The position numbers were made by a program, and so were the translations under genes. The notes below the pieces were generated by a model. That model did no database searches, was not told the DNA's origin, and saw only the letters and a list, made by a program, of their open reading frames with translations. Below, in pieces: positions 1 through 8,752 of a stretch of 64,000 nt of DNA; the first letter of the stretch is position 1; every line of letters starts with the position of its first letter. Source of the stretch: an uncultured Psychrobacter sp. GTDB lineage: Bacteria; Pseudomonadota; Gammaproteobacteria; Pseudomonadales; Moraxellaceae. The stretch is taken from the NCBI RefSeq assembly GCF_947500265.1, contig NZ_CANMRN010000004.1, positions 62,001 to 126,000 of the forward strand. The letters are read 5' to 3'.

Positions 1-296
1 CTTAACATATGCCCTGCATCAGATAGCAAGGCTAAACTACCGGTAAGCCAACCACCAATGGCTTCGATAAACATATAACCAGTAATGATAATAAAGCTGA
101 ACAGCAAGGTACGCTGATAGCCTTTGGTATCTCGTGCTGTGGTTGTTTGTTCTAGATGCTCATCATGATCGTGATGGCCTTGATTTTCTTGAGTGTAGTT
201 ATTTTCTTCATCTTCGCGAACGTACTTAGGCACATCCGTATTATCATGCTGTTGGCTATGATTGTGCTCGTCAGAGTTTGGATTATTTGGATTCAT
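1..296 (-). CDS. Cation diffusion facilitator (CzcD/ZitB-like metal efflux), 5'-end only
   Basis: This is the N-terminal part (about 98 residues) of a proton-coupled divalent metal exporter of the inner membrane; the rest lies beyond the left edge of the window. The protein starts [13 protein letters not shown] and has a long hydrophilic, His/Asp/Glu-rich leader ([16 protein letters not shown]) typical of cytosolic metal-binding tails. It then enters the first membrane segment ([20 protein letters not shown]) followed by [13 protein letters not shown], the signature of CDF transmembrane helices 1-2, where the Asp of DAGHM is a metal ligand in the family. Zinc, cobalt or cadmium are the usual substrates; the actual ion cannot be read here. 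It is transcribed in the same direction as priA but 217 bases separate them, so it probably has its own promoter. Confidence 0.88.
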   Translation of the reverse strand, partial: MNPNNPNSDEHNHSQQHDNTDVPKYVREDEENNYTQENQGHHDHDEHLEQTTTARDTKGYQRTLLFSFIIITGYMFIEAIGGWLTGSLALLSDAGHML

Positions 297-513
297 AATA
301 ATACTCAAATTCGCTGATAGTTGCGTTCGATAGATGGTGCTTACTGATAAGTGATGCTTGCTATGGGTAAAGTAGGCATAGAGCCTTTATCGCATACCAT
401 TTGATAGTTATAAATTTAACATAGCCAAGCATGAGAAGCTGTAACGACGAAGTAAACATAATGAGAGGAGAAGCAGAAAGATATGCACCCATTTGTTGAG
501 AGCTGAATGAGAA

Positions 514-2802
514 TTACCAACCGACAGGATCAATGTCCAAAGTAAGCTTAAGGTATTTAGCGCTTGGTAGGGCAAGCACTGGCTGCCACCACTGTCCTAA
601 CACATGGTGCAATTGACGACGGTCTTTAGCCAGTAGCAAAAGCTGTGCATGGTAGCGGCTGTTCTTTTTACTCATGGGCGCATCAATAGGACCGAGAACA
701 GCGAGGTTATGAGCATTAGGCAAATGCGCAATAGCATCCTTGAGCGCTTGAGTAGTAGCTACCAATGTTTTGCCTTCACAGCGTATCAATGCCGCATGTC
801 GATGAGGAGGCAAGCCCATCATTTGACGCTCTTGCAATAACTCGCGCGCGAATGACAAGTAGCCGTCTTTGACCAGTTTTAATAGTAACTCGTTATCAGG
901 TTGCAACGTTTGAATCAATACGCGGCCAGCTTTGTCACCTCGACCAGCACGGCCAGCCACCTGAATCATGAGCTGTGCGGTATGCTCTGGTGAGCGAAAG
1001 TCTGCTGATAAAAATCCGCGATCGGCATTGGGTAAGCAAACCAACGTAACGTTGGGGAAGTGATGACCTTTGGCAACCATCTGTGTACCGACCAATATGG
1101 CAGGGTTGCCTTTATTAATTTGCTCATAAATGTTTTCCCAGCTGTCTTTACGTCTTGTGGTATCACGGTCTATTTGAATAATTGGATAGAGCTCTTTGCT
1201 GGTTTGGGGATTAGCAAAGATTGCGTGTAGATTTTCGCTGAGCCTTGTCGTTCCCATACCTTTGGCATCCAGATTTTGACTGCCACAATCAGGGCATACG
1301 GTAGGGATATAGGCTTGCCAATCGCAATGATGGCATTTTAAGTGAGAGTTGCTTGAATAACTGTTTCGCTGGGATTGGCTATTGTAGTGAACGGTCAGGT
1401 GAGCGTCACAGCGCGGACAATCAGCTTGCCAGCCACAAGCTTCACACAATAGAACAGGCGCATAGCCACGACGATTTAAAAATATCAATACCTGATCACC
1501 GGCTTCTAGCGTTTGCCGTATCGCCCCGATCATGGCATCCGTCAGCCCTGTATCATAGCGCGCACCATCATCTTGAGCCTGTTGATGGGTACTTTGCAAG
1601 CGAGCATCGATCAGCTGCATGGTTGCAGGCTTGGCATTACCTGGACGAGTAAGCAGTTGGTATTCTGATAGTTTGCCATCATCGACCAATTTTAAATGCT
1701 CAAGAGAAGGTGTGGCAGTACCAAGTATCACTGGGATTTTGTACTGCAAACCTCGATAGAGAGCGACATCAGCGGCATGATAACGTAACGTGTCTTGTTG
1801 CTTATACGAGCCATCATGCGCCTCATCAACAACAATCAAGCCTAAGTCTGCAAACGGATATAACACAGCTGAACGTGTACCGATCACGATTTGTGCATGA
1901 CCCGTGCGACAGTCTTGCCAACCTTGTAAGCGATGAGTATTGGTCATGCCAGAGTGCAATAGCACAATGTGGGCTGCGAACCGACTGGCAAATCTTGCCC
2001 GCGTTTGCGGTGTGAGGCCAATCTCTGGTACCAAAATAAGAACCTGTTTACCAGCCTCTAGTACAGCTTGCATCGCTTGCAGATAAACTTCGGTTTTACC
2101 ACTACCAGTAATACCGTTGAGCAGAAAACCAGTATAAGTATCGGACTTATGGGCAGCGATAATAGCGTCAACCGCAAGTTTCTGCTCATCATTGAGATCA
2201 AGTGGCATTTTTGCCAGTTTGACTGGAGTAGGTGCTTGTTTTGGCTGAATATAGCGCTCAACTAATCCTTTATCTTCTAGCGTCTTTAAAAATGCTCGTT
2301 GCATCCCTTCTAGTAGCAATACATCTTCGCTTGCACCGTGCTGACCATGTAGCTTTAGCATATCGAACTGCTGCTTTTGTTTCTTAGCATTGGCTCGAAA
2401 ATCATCATCAGTGATATGAGGCAAAATCCGCCAATGGGTAATCAGCAAGTCTAATGGTTTGCCTTGACGGACAAGGCTTGGCAGGATAACTGCTAACACG
2501 TCGCCAAGCGGATAGTGGTAATAGCGGGCTAACCAATAGGCAAGCTTGAGCATGCCAGCGTCCAAAATAGGCTCAGCATCTAGACATTTATTAATGGGTT
2601 TGATCTTATTAGCAGGTACGCTGCTATCGTCTTGTGAAATATGAGCAATCACAATGCCAATCAGAGTCTGACGACCAAACGAAACCTCAACACGGCTGCC
2701 GATTTGCGGTATCGCACTGTTTGGCAAAGTAAGCATATCAGCTGGTAGGCTATAGTCAAACACCCGATAAAGGGGAACGGGCAGAGCAACTTGTACCAAC
2801 AT
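514..2802 (-). CDS. priA: Primosomal protein N' (replication restart helicase PriA)
   Basis: PriA is a 3'-to-5' superfamily 2 helicase that recognises stalled forks and reloads the replisome. The 762-residue protein has the usual layout: N-terminal DNA-binding part, then Walker A (GITGSGKT, about 230-237), DEAH box (about 326-329), a motif III-like GTATPS (361-366), and eight cysteines in CxxC pairs (about 453/456, 462/465, 490/493, 503/506) that form the two-zinc subdomain needed for primosome assembly. Length matches the family (about 730 residues in E. coli, here with small insertions such as an Asn/Ser-rich stretch near 474-486 between the zinc knuckles). The ATG at 2802 gives MLVQVALPVPLYRVFDY, matching the normal family N-terminus. 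It is followed downstream by a 217-base spacer with no clear terminator. Confidence 0.97.
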   Translation of the reverse strand: MLVQVALPVPLYRVFDYSLPADMLTLPNSAIPQIGSRVEVSFGRQTLIGIVIAHISQDDSSVPANKIKPINKCLDAEPILDAGMLKLAYWLARYYHYPLGDVLAVILPSLVRQGKPLDLLITHWRILPHITDDDFRANAKKQKQQFDMLKLHGQHGASEDVLLLEGMQRAFLKTLEDKGLVERYIQPKQAPTPVKLAKMPLDLNDEQKLAVDAIIAAHKSDTYTGFLLNGITGSGKTEVYLQAMQAVLEAGKQVLILVPEIGLTPQTRARFASRFAAHIVLLHSGMTNTHRLQGWQDCRTGHAQIVIGTRSAVLYPFADLGLIVVDEAHDGSYKQQDTLRYHAADVALYRGLQYKIPVILGTATPSLEHLKLVDDGKLSEYQLLTRPGNAKPATMQLIDARLQSTHQQAQDDGARYDTGLTDAMIGAIRQTLEAGDQVLIFLNRRGYAPVLLCEACGWQADCPRCDAHLTVHYNSQSQRNSYSSNSHLKCHHCDWQAYIPTVCPDCGSQNLDAKGMGTTRLSENLHAIFANPQTSKELYPIIQIDRDTTRRKDSWENIYEQINKGNPAILVGTQMVAKGHHFPNVTLVCLPNADRGFLSADFRSPEHTAQLMIQVAGRAGRGDKAGRVLIQTLQPDNELLLKLVKDGYLSFARELLQERQMMGLPPHRHAALIRCEGKTLVATTQALKDAIAHLPNAHNLAVLGPIDAPMSKKNSRYHAQLLLLAKDRRQLHHVLGQWWQPVLALPSAKYLKLTLDIDPVGW

Positions 2803-2859
2803 AAACGGCTTCGCAGTCTTATTAGGTGAATATGAGTTCAGAATAATAGAACGGAGACC

Positions 2860-2888
2860 AATAAGCTTAGCATGATGCTAAGCTTATT
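2860..2888. terminator. Near-perfect 14-bp inverted repeat between ridA and priA
   Basis: AATAAGCTTAGCAT and its exact reverse complement are separated by a single G. It lies after the ridA stop and before the priA start on the same strand, so it is probably the ridA transcript end. The uridine run is poor, so a protein-binding site or a cruciform cannot be excluded. Confidence 0.5.
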
Positions 2889-2976
2889 GTGATATAACTT
2901 ATAGGCTGTTGCTAAAATTAGCACTGAATAATTAGGCTTAACAATTAGCACCTAATATTAAGCATTCGATATCGTC

Positions 2977-3357
2977 TTATTCGATATAAAGAATAGACTC
3001 GATTTCTACCACACCACCTTTAGGTAGAGCAGCTACTTGGACGGCAGCGCGGGCAGGATATGGCTCGCTTAGATTGGCGACAAACACTTCATTTAAAACA
3101 GCAAAATCACTTAAATCCGTCAAAGATACGTTGAATTTGACCACGTCATTTAGACTGCCACCAGCTGCTTCACAGATAGCTTTGATGTTTTCAAATACTT
3201 GCTCAGCCTGTGCTTTAAAACCTTCTCTTAGTTCCATCGTGTCAGGATCAAAACCAAGCTGACCTGAGATATAAACAGTATTGCCGACTTTTACAGCTTG
3301 TGAATAGGTGCCGACCGCTGCAGGTGCTTTATCAGTTTGGATAGTTTGACGAGTCAT
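2977..3357 (-). CDS. ridA: RidA family reactive intermediate/imine deaminase
   Basis: RidA (YjgF/YER057c/UK114) proteins hydrolyse enamine/imine intermediates released by PLP enzymes such as threonine dehydratase, protecting transaminases from damage; they act as cytosolic trimers. The 126-residue protein is full length. It has the typical start (PAAVGTYSQAVKVGNTVYISGQLG), the QVFENIKAICEAAGGSLNDVVK core, and the C-terminal YPARAAVQVAALPKGGVVEIE in which the Arg (about 103) and Glu (about 118) line the active site. A clear Shine-Dalgarno (AAGGGA) precedes the ATG. It sits about 110 bases behind spoT, as is common in proteobacteria where ridA closes the gmk-rpoZ-spoT cluster; a hairpin at 3425-3454 lies in that gap. 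Confidence 0.95.
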   Translation of the reverse strand: MTRQTIQTDKAPAAVGTYSQAVKVGNTVYISGQLGFDPDTMELREGFKAQAEQVFENIKAICEAAGGSLNDVVKFNVSLTDLSDFAVLNEVFVANLSEPYPARAAVQVAALPKGGVVEIESILYIE

Positions 3358-3424
3358 GGGGTGTCCCTTTTATATTTTATGTGAGTGATTCATTGCTACT
3401 AGAATAGCAGTTCTATTTTAGCTA

Positions 3425-3454
3425 TTTGCATCACAATTATAGCAGTGATGCAAA
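3425..3454. terminator. 10-bp inverted repeat downstream of spoT
   Basis: TTTGCATCAC and GTGATGCAAA are perfectly complementary around a 10-base loop, placed between the spoT stop and the ridA start. On the minus strand only a weak A/T stretch follows, so it could be a weak terminator, an RNA-processing or stability hairpin, or an operator. Confidence 0.4.
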
Positions 3455-3470
3455 TCAGCAAATGCGCTTA

Positions 3471-5669
3471 TTATAATTGATATAACCTTATAATGTTAGG
3501 GAAACCTAGCAGCGAGCGTAATTCACGAATGCCCTGTGCTAAGTGGTTGCGACTACGTACCACGATATGAATGATGGTGTCAGTATTGCGAACATCAACA
3601 GTTTCAACACCCATATTGAGCTGGCGTAAGTGATAGATAACTTCACTGATTTGCTCGTCACTAAGGGCAATAGAGAGCTTTAAATAAGCAGGAAAACGAA
3701 TCTTGCCGCTGTTTTTTAGGTCATGCTCGCCGATGTCACCTTGTTTGACTGCATTGTCATTGCGCCAACGTAATTGGATCACCTGATAAGGATTGTCTTT
3801 GCGGATATCGTCCAGTGAGAAACACTTATGTCGATGAACGACCAAACCATGACGTGATAAATGTCCTACGATAGGGTCGCCATATATCGGATGACAACAG
3901 TTGGCAAAATCAAGCTCGACGCCAGCAGCATTTGCAATCAACTGTTGCGGTTGGGTCATGTCATCGCTATGTACTTTCGCCTGTAGGTCGCTTAGCTCGT
4001 CGCTAAACAAACGTGTCACGACTAGCTGAGGAAGTAGCGTACCTGAGCTTATTTGTTCAAACAACGCATCTTTTTCAGTTAGACCGCGCCATTCAGTCAG
4101 GTCTTTCCAGTCTGCGTCTGTCAAATCATCAAAGCTTTTCTGATGCGTTCGGAGTGCACGATCTAAGGCTTGTCTGCCATGGTGTTGTTTGTCAGCGACA
4201 GACAGATCTTTGAACCAACGTAAAATCTCTTCACGGGCTTTGTTGGTCACTACAAATCCCAACCACTCGGCTTTTGGTTCTGAGTGACTGTTCACTTCTA
4301 TCTCAACGGACTGTCCATTTTTTACCACGGTGCCGAGCTTTGCAGCTTTACCATCGATATTCGCACCAACGGCAACGTTACCAATCATAGGCCCAACCGC
4401 GTAGGCAAAATCTAGCGCCGTTGCGCCCTGTGGAAGCTCGTAAGCACGCCCTTGGGGACTGTAGCAAATGATTTTACTAGAGTGTAGATAATCCATCAGC
4501 TCATTAATGGTAGAGACTGCTGCTGAGAAATCAGGACTGTTTTCGTTCAGGTTGTCTTCATCGACCAAATCTTTCATGTTGCGCAATGACGCTTGGATAA
4601 CCGACTGACTGACATCAGATGCGTGCTCTGCTCCGATGACCCCAAGTCTTGCAGCGCTCTGCATTTGCTTAGTCAATATAGTGACTTTTACTACATCATT
4701 ATCACGCTCATAGATGAGGGTGAGGGACTGGTTACCACCTGGCAGCGGACGACGAATATTATCCGCAATATGGGTATCATCAATCTGATATTTTTTGATT
4801 AAGTAATAGGCCAGTTTGTCGCATGCTTCAATATTGTCGAGGACGATTTCAAACGCATAGTGACGCAGTAGCGCATTAATCTCACCGCGATTGCGGAAAA
4901 ACTGACGATATATGACCACGCGATTGTCTAATACTTTGACCAGACCATTGAGATCCAAGTTGTTTAGCACGATACTCAAATAACGATGAATGGACTCTCT
5001 TTGAAAGTTTCGTCCAAGCCCATGCTGTAGCAGTTTATCGGACAGCTTATTGTACATATCAGAGTCTAAATTGCGATAACACAATACTTCGATATAGTCA
5101 GCAATATCATTCAGACCCATTAATCGGGCAAATGGCACATAAAAATCCAAGGTTTCTTGAGCTGTGGTACGCTGTTTTTCAGGACGTACCGCGTCAAGCG
5201 TAGACATATTATGTAGACGGTCAGCAAGCTTGATAATGAGTACACGCGGGTCGGCGAGGGTGGCGGTTAGAATTTTATGAAAGGTGGCCGCTTTATTTTG
5301 CTGCTTATTATGTGAAGATGATTTTAGTTTGGTCACACCATCAACCAGTCTTGATACAATTTCACCATAACGCTGCTTGATTTGCTCATCACTAACTTCG
5401 GTGTCTTCGACCGTATCATGCAGAATTGCTGCAATAATAGTATCTCGATCTAAGCGAAAGCCCGCTAGAATCTCAGCGACAGCGATTGGATGCGTGATAT
5501 AAGGTTCCCCTGATTTGCGCTTGTCTTTAATGTGCGCAATATCTCCGAACTCACAAGCATCAACAATATCACGGCGCTCAGCAGCAGTGAGATAACCTAC
5601 CGAACGTAGTAAATTATATTGAGCATCATCGACGAGGTGATGACTGAGTTTGGGTAGGGTTTGACTCAT
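3471..5669 (-). CDS. spoT: RelA/SpoT-family (p)ppGpp hydrolase with degenerate synthetase domain
   Basis: This 732-residue long RSH protein sets the alarmone level. The N-terminal HD hydrolase looks intact: ITHP (His60), ILHDTVEDT (HD at 84-85) and LADRLHNM (about 148-155). The following synthetase region (about 245-370) aligns by position but has lost its motifs. Where the family has GRxKSxYSIxxKM there is DNRVVIYRQFFRN, and where it has DYIAxPKxNGYQSLH there is DNIRRPLPGGNQSLTLIY. The TGS domain (about 400-460, beginning CYSPQGRAYELPQGAT) and a C-terminal ACT-like domain (about 660-732) are present. I infer a hydrolase-only SpoT, with RelA elsewhere as synthetase; monofunctional SpoT is reported for Moraxellaceae. 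Shine-Dalgarno AGGA precedes the ATG. It lies downstream of gmk and rpoZ but behind the rpoZ terminator. Confidence 0.93.
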   Translation of the reverse strand: MSQTLPKLSHHLVDDAQYNLLRSVGYLTAAERRDIVDACEFGDIAHIKDKRKSGEPYITHPIAVAEILAGFRLDRDTIIAAILHDTVEDTEVSDEQIKQRYGEIVSRLVDGVTKLKSSSHNKQQNKAATFHKILTATLADPRVLIIKLADRLHNMSTLDAVRPEKQRTTAQETLDFYVPFARLMGLNDIADYIEVLCYRNLDSDMYNKLSDKLLQHGLGRNFQRESIHRYLSIVLNNLDLNGLVKVLDNRVVIYRQFFRNRGEINALLRHYAFEIVLDNIEACDKLAYYLIKKYQIDDTHIADNIRRPLPGGNQSLTLIYERDNDVVKVTILTKQMQSAARLGVIGAEHASDVSQSVIQASLRNMKDLVDEDNLNENSPDFSAAVSTINELMDYLHSSKIICYSPQGRAYELPQGATALDFAYAVGPMIGNVAVGANIDGKAAKLGTVVKNGQSVEIEVNSHSEPKAEWLGFVVTNKAREEILRWFKDLSVADKQHHGRQALDRALRTHQKSFDDLTDADWKDLTEWRGLTEKDALFEQISSGTLLPQLVVTRLFSDELSDLQAKVHSDDMTQPQQLIANAAGVELDFANCCHPIYGDPIVGHLSRHGLVVHRHKCFSLDDIRKDNPYQVIQLRWRNDNAVKQGDIGEHDLKNSGKIRFPAYLKLSIALSDEQISEVIYHLRQLNMGVETVDVRNTDTIIHIVVRSRNHLAQGIRELRSLLGFPNIIRLYQL

Positions 5670-6008
5670 AAAATGATGATCCTATTTTCCATGACCTACT
5701 TGTTGGGCCACTTACCGAAGCAAATGGAGGCTAAATAATGACCTACCATACAAAACTTAAGGATGAGTACGCCATTCTCTAATTAATCGCAAATCGCTTT
5801 CAATGTCAACTGATAAGCGTGTGGGCGATGAAAAAATTTCACTCAGTGGTCTATTTTGGGGATAAATGGTGACCAAAATAGCCAATACATTATTATTACA
5901 ACCAAAAAACCACAGCCTATGCTGTGGTCTCTATAGTTGATCAAGATGTGTATTTATTTTATAAAAACGCTATTGGCTTTATAAAATACATCTTATCAAA
6001 ACAGCTTA
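5670..6008. other. spoT-rpoZ spacer
   Basis: This non-coding gap holds the rpoZ terminator (5903-5928). The remaining roughly 230 bases before spoT therefore probably carry a separate spoT promoter. No convincing ORF is present. Confidence 0.5.
5903..5928 (-). terminator. Intrinsic terminator of rpoZ
   Basis: Perfect 8-bp stem ACCACAGC/GCTGTGGT with a 4-base loop. On the minus strand it is followed directly by six T, which is a textbook Rho-independent terminator at the end of gmk-rpoZ transcription. Confidence 0.88.
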
Positions 6009-6269
6009 TTAGAAGCTGTGGTCGCCTGACAATGCTAAATCTAATGAGCTAGTAGCAAAATTATGCTCTGGCTGATTTAGGATATCGCGTGTGATTTTGC
6101 CAGCGGCAATTTCACGTAATGCCAATACTGTAGGCTTGTCGTTATCAACGTCAACCAACGGCTCGGCAATACCTTTGGCCAATTGACGGGCGCGTTTGCT
6201 TGCGACCAAAATTAGCTCAAAGCGATTATCAACATTATCCAAACAATCTTCAATCGTCACTCGTGCCAT
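6009..6269 (-). CDS. rpoZ: DNA-directed RNA polymerase omega subunit
   Basis: Omega is the small subunit that chaperones the beta-prime subunit of RNA polymerase and, in proteobacteria, forms part of a ppGpp binding site. The protein is 86 residues with the conserved start [31 protein letters not shown] and the [17 protein letters not shown] segment, so it is a full-length member. A GAGG Shine-Dalgarno lies ahead of the ATG. It follows gmk in the classical gmk-rpoZ-spoT order, which groups GTP production, the polymerase subunit and the alarmone hydrolase. Its transcript ends at the hairpin 5903-5928. Confidence 0.97.
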   Translation of the reverse strand: MARVTIEDCLDNVDNRFELILVASKRARQLAKGIAEPLVDVDNDKPTVLALREIAAGKITRDILNQPEHNFATSSLDLALSGDHSF

Positions 6270-6434
6270 AAATAGCTACCTCGGTTGTTTTTATTAGTAA
6301 CGGACCTTGCCCGCCACTCAATAAAAATAATATCAAAAATATAAAGGGGGATAGCTAAATATTATAGCATTTTTTGCCAAGTCGCGTAGTTGCTTTTTAT
6401 ATCTACTTACGAGATTAGCTGCTTGTTGCGTAGT

Positions 6435-7061
6435 TTACTCTTCTATCTGAGTGTTTAGCAAGTTGCTAATCGTGCGATGATAGCGCTGTTGCTGACGACC
6501 AAGCGTCTGCCTGTCGGCCACGATAATGGCTTTTAGCTCAGCTAAGGCTACGTCAAAATTATCATTGATCACTACATAGTCAGCATTCACATATTGTGCC
6601 ATTTCGGTGACCGCGCCAGCTAGACGGCGCTCTATAACTTCTACAGAATCCTGCGCGCGGGTTGAGAGACGTTGACGTAATGTCGCAATGCTAGGTGGTA
6701 GAATAAAAACCATAATGGCATCGGGAAAGATATTTCTGATTTGCGTCGCGCCTTGCCAGTCAATCTCCAAAATAACGTCGATACCCGCCGCTAGCTGGGT
6801 ACGGACACTTTCCTCTGACGTGCCATAGTAGTTACCAAATACTTCAGCATGCTCTAGAAATAGACCCGCATTGATACCATTGGTAAAACTATCGGTATCT
6901 GTGAAATGATAGTGCTGACCATCAATCTCGCCTGGGCGTGGTGCGCGAGTCGTATGTGAGACACTGACCGTTAAGTCATTGGTGGTAGCAAGCAACTGCT
7001 TGACCAGTGAGGTCTTGCCAGTACCTGAAGCGGCAGTAACGATGAATAATGAACCTGTCAT
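6435..7061 (-). CDS. gmk: Guanylate kinase
   Basis: Guanylate kinase phosphorylates GMP to GDP with ATP, an essential cytosolic step to GTP and (p)ppGpp. The 208-residue protein shows the P-loop AASGTGKTS (about 9-17), the GMP-binding [19 protein letters not shown] (about 35-53), the [13 protein letters not shown] lid (about 71-83) and ILEIDWQGA (about 97-105), all as in E. coli Gmk (207 residues). AGGAT lies ahead of the ATG. It is the first gene of gmk-rpoZ; a 166-base gap follows before rpoZ. A hairpin with a T-run at 7174-7196, upstream on the same strand, may be an attenuator or the end of an independent short RNA. Confidence 0.97.
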   Translation of the reverse strand: MTGSLFIVTAASGTGKTSLVKQLLATTNDLTVSVSHTTRAPRPGEIDGQHYHFTDTDSFTNGINAGLFLEHAEVFGNYYGTSEESVRTQLAAGIDVILEIDWQGATQIRNIFPDAIMVFILPPSIATLRQRLSTRAQDSVEVIERRLAGAVTEMAQYVNADYVVINDNFDVALAELKAIIVADRQTLGRQQQRYHRTISNLLNTQIEE

Positions 7062-7173
7062 ACAATTTATCCTAATAGAAGGTGTCTTAGTAACTCGTAA
7101 AATGTATCGTAATAAATGTGTGTTGATAAAAAGTTAAGCAGTGCCTCAGTCAAAAACAAAGACTGGAAAAAAT

Positions 7174-7196
7174 AAAAAACGCCATCATGTATGGCG
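7174..7196 (-). terminator. Intrinsic terminator-like hairpin upstream of gmk
   Basis: CGCCAT-CATGT-ATGGCG, followed on the minus strand by GTTTTTT, lies about 115 bases before the gmk start. The only upstream DNA on that strand is the ispH promoter region. It therefore either attenuates gmk transcription or ends a short independent RNA. A possible promoter on the minus strand (TTGCAA, 16 bases, TATAAA, about 7232-7259) would give a transcript of only about 40-60 bases before this hairpin. Confidence 0.5.
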
Positions 7197-7434
7197 ATAG
7201 AAATTATAATAGATGCATTATTATAAACTGCTTTTATACAACTTAAAGCTGGTTTTGCAATATGTCGTGAGTATGCTGAGGTTTGCCTATAAAATATTGC
7301 TATGAGTAGACAGCTATTTTAGAGAGCGATAAAAGCAAATTATGCTAAAGTAGGGCATTGATTTCGCCTCAACTTTTGAATAAAAAATTCAAAAATACGT
7401 TTTAACTATAAATTATCCAATGATAGGCCTTTTT

Positions 7435-8391
7435 ATGCAAATTTATCTTGCCAATCCCCGTGGATTTTGTGCTGGTGTGGACCGTGCAATTGCGATTGTT
7501 AATGAAGCATTGACACGTTTTGAGCCGCCTATTTATGTCCGTCACGAAGTTGTGCATAATAAGTTTGTGGTGTCAGACTTGGCCAATCGTGGTGCGGTGT
7601 TTGTTGAAGAGCTTCACGAAGTGCCAGATGGATCTGTTGTTATCTTTTCTGCTCACGGCGTGTCTAAAGCAGTTGAAGATGAGGCTGGTCGCCGTGATAT
7701 TACTGTGTTTGATGCAACATGCCCGTTAGTGACTAAAGTACACATCGAAGTGGCAAAGTTCGCTCAAGATGGCATGGATGCAGTGTTGATAGGACATGCA
7801 GGACATCCGGAAGTCGAAGGTACGATGGGGCGCTTCAATCGTCGCCATGGTGGGCAGATTCATCTGGTCGAAGATGAAGGTGATGTGGCCGCATTGACTG
7901 TACAAGATGCTGAACGCTTGGCATTTGTGACTCAGACAACTTTGTCGATGGATGATACTGCGCGCGTTATCGATGCGCTACGTGAAAAATTCCCTAGTAT
8001 CCAAGGCCCTCGCAAAGACGACATTTGCTATGCTACTCAAAACCGCCAAGATGCGGTAAAAGATTTGGCCAGTCGCTGTGAAGTAGTCTTGGTGGTTGGT
8101 TCGCCAAACTCATCAAACTCCAATCGCTTGCGTGAGCTTGCCGAGCGTATGAATTGCCGAGCGTACCTAATCGATAATGCCAGTGAGATGGATAAGCGTT
8201 GGTTAGATGGTGTGCAGAGTATAGGCGTGACCGCTGGTGCATCCGCGCCCGAAGTGTTGATCCAAGAAGTATTGCAACAGCTGCAAGACTGGGGTGGCGA
8301 TCTACCTAGTGAACTATCTGGTATTGAAGAAAATGTAACGTTTAGTCTGCCGAAAGCGCTGCGGATTCCTGTTACTCAGGTTGGTAAGTAA
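7435..8391 (+). CDS. ispH: 4-hydroxy-3-methylbut-2-enyl diphosphate reductase
   Basis: IspH (LytB) makes isopentenyl and dimethylallyl diphosphate from HMBPP, the last step of the MEP isoprenoid pathway, using a [4Fe-4S] cluster. Three conserved cysteine sites are visible: [12 protein letters not shown] (Cys12), DATCPLVTK (about 95) and [11 protein letters not shown]. Substrate-binding histidines lie in [15 protein letters not shown] and [14 protein letters not shown]. An in-frame ATG at 7420 would add five residues. I prefer the ATG at 7435 because it gives [16 protein letters not shown], matching the family N-terminus, and has AGG at 7425-7427 at suitable spacing. That gives 318 residues, the usual length. 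It is divergent from gmk. Confidence 0.96.
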   Translation: MQIYLANPRGFCAGVDRAIAIVNEALTRFEPPIYVRHEVVHNKFVVSDLANRGAVFVEELHEVPDGSVVIFSAHGVSKAVEDEAGRRDITVFDATCPLVTKVHIEVAKFAQDGMDAVLIGHAGHPEVEGTMGRFNRRHGGQIHLVEDEGDVAALTVQDAERLAFVTQTTLSMDDTARVIDALREKFPSIQGPRKDDICYATQNRQDAVKDLASRCEVVLVVGSPNSSNSNRLRELAERMNCRAYLIDNASEMDKRWLDGVQSIGVTAGASAPEVLIQEVLQQLQDWGGDLPSELSGIEENVTFSLPKALRIPVTQVGK

Positions 8392-8450
8392 CTAATATTC
8401 GTGTTTGTATTTATATTTGTATGAACCATCATTGATATGGATAAGGTCGC

Positions 8451-8699
8451 ATGAAAGAACCAAAAGCCAGATTTGTCTTGGCAGAGGCCACGCTCGCTGA
8501 AGTCAACAAACAACTAAAACTTAATATGCTAGTGATGGCAGCAGTAGTTTTTGTGTTGTTTATGAATATTATGAAGTTTATGGCAGAAAAAAGCTTTTTC
8601 TACGCGATGCTCGCAGTAGTCATGATCTGTTTGTTATTTTTCATACAAAAAGCTCGCCGTATTCTTACGCTAAGAAAACAAGAGCTTATCCATAAATAG
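8451..8699 (+). CDS. Small two-helix membrane protein of unknown function
   Basis: This 82-residue protein has no recognised family. It has a charged N-terminus (MKEPKARFVLAEATLAEVNKQLK), two hydrophobic segments (about 25-44 and 49-66) joined by a short turn containing Lys/Glu, and a basic C-terminus (KARRILTLRKQELIHK), so it is probably an inner-membrane hairpin with both ends in the cytoplasm. AAGG precedes the ATG. It lies 59 bases after ispH and 53 bases before the thioesterase-like gene in the same direction, so co-transcription is likely; no function can be inferred from that. Confidence 0.75.
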   Translation: MKEPKARFVLAEATLAEVNKQLKLNMLVMAAVVFVLFMNIMKFMAEKSFFYAMLAVVMICLLFFIQKARRILTLRKQELIHK

Positions 8700-8752
8700 A
8701 AATACAAGCATAAATAAAAAATACAGATGAAAGTGCCAAATATAGGATAGCT

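Noticed and set aside
1353..2015. Plus-strand ORFs opposite priA
   Set aside because: They are shadows of priA on the other strand with no ribosome-binding sites or protein-like composition.
7420..7434. Upstream ATG of ispH
   Set aside because: It would place five extra residues before the conserved [12 protein letters not shown] start; the ATG at 7435 has AGG at a fitting distance.
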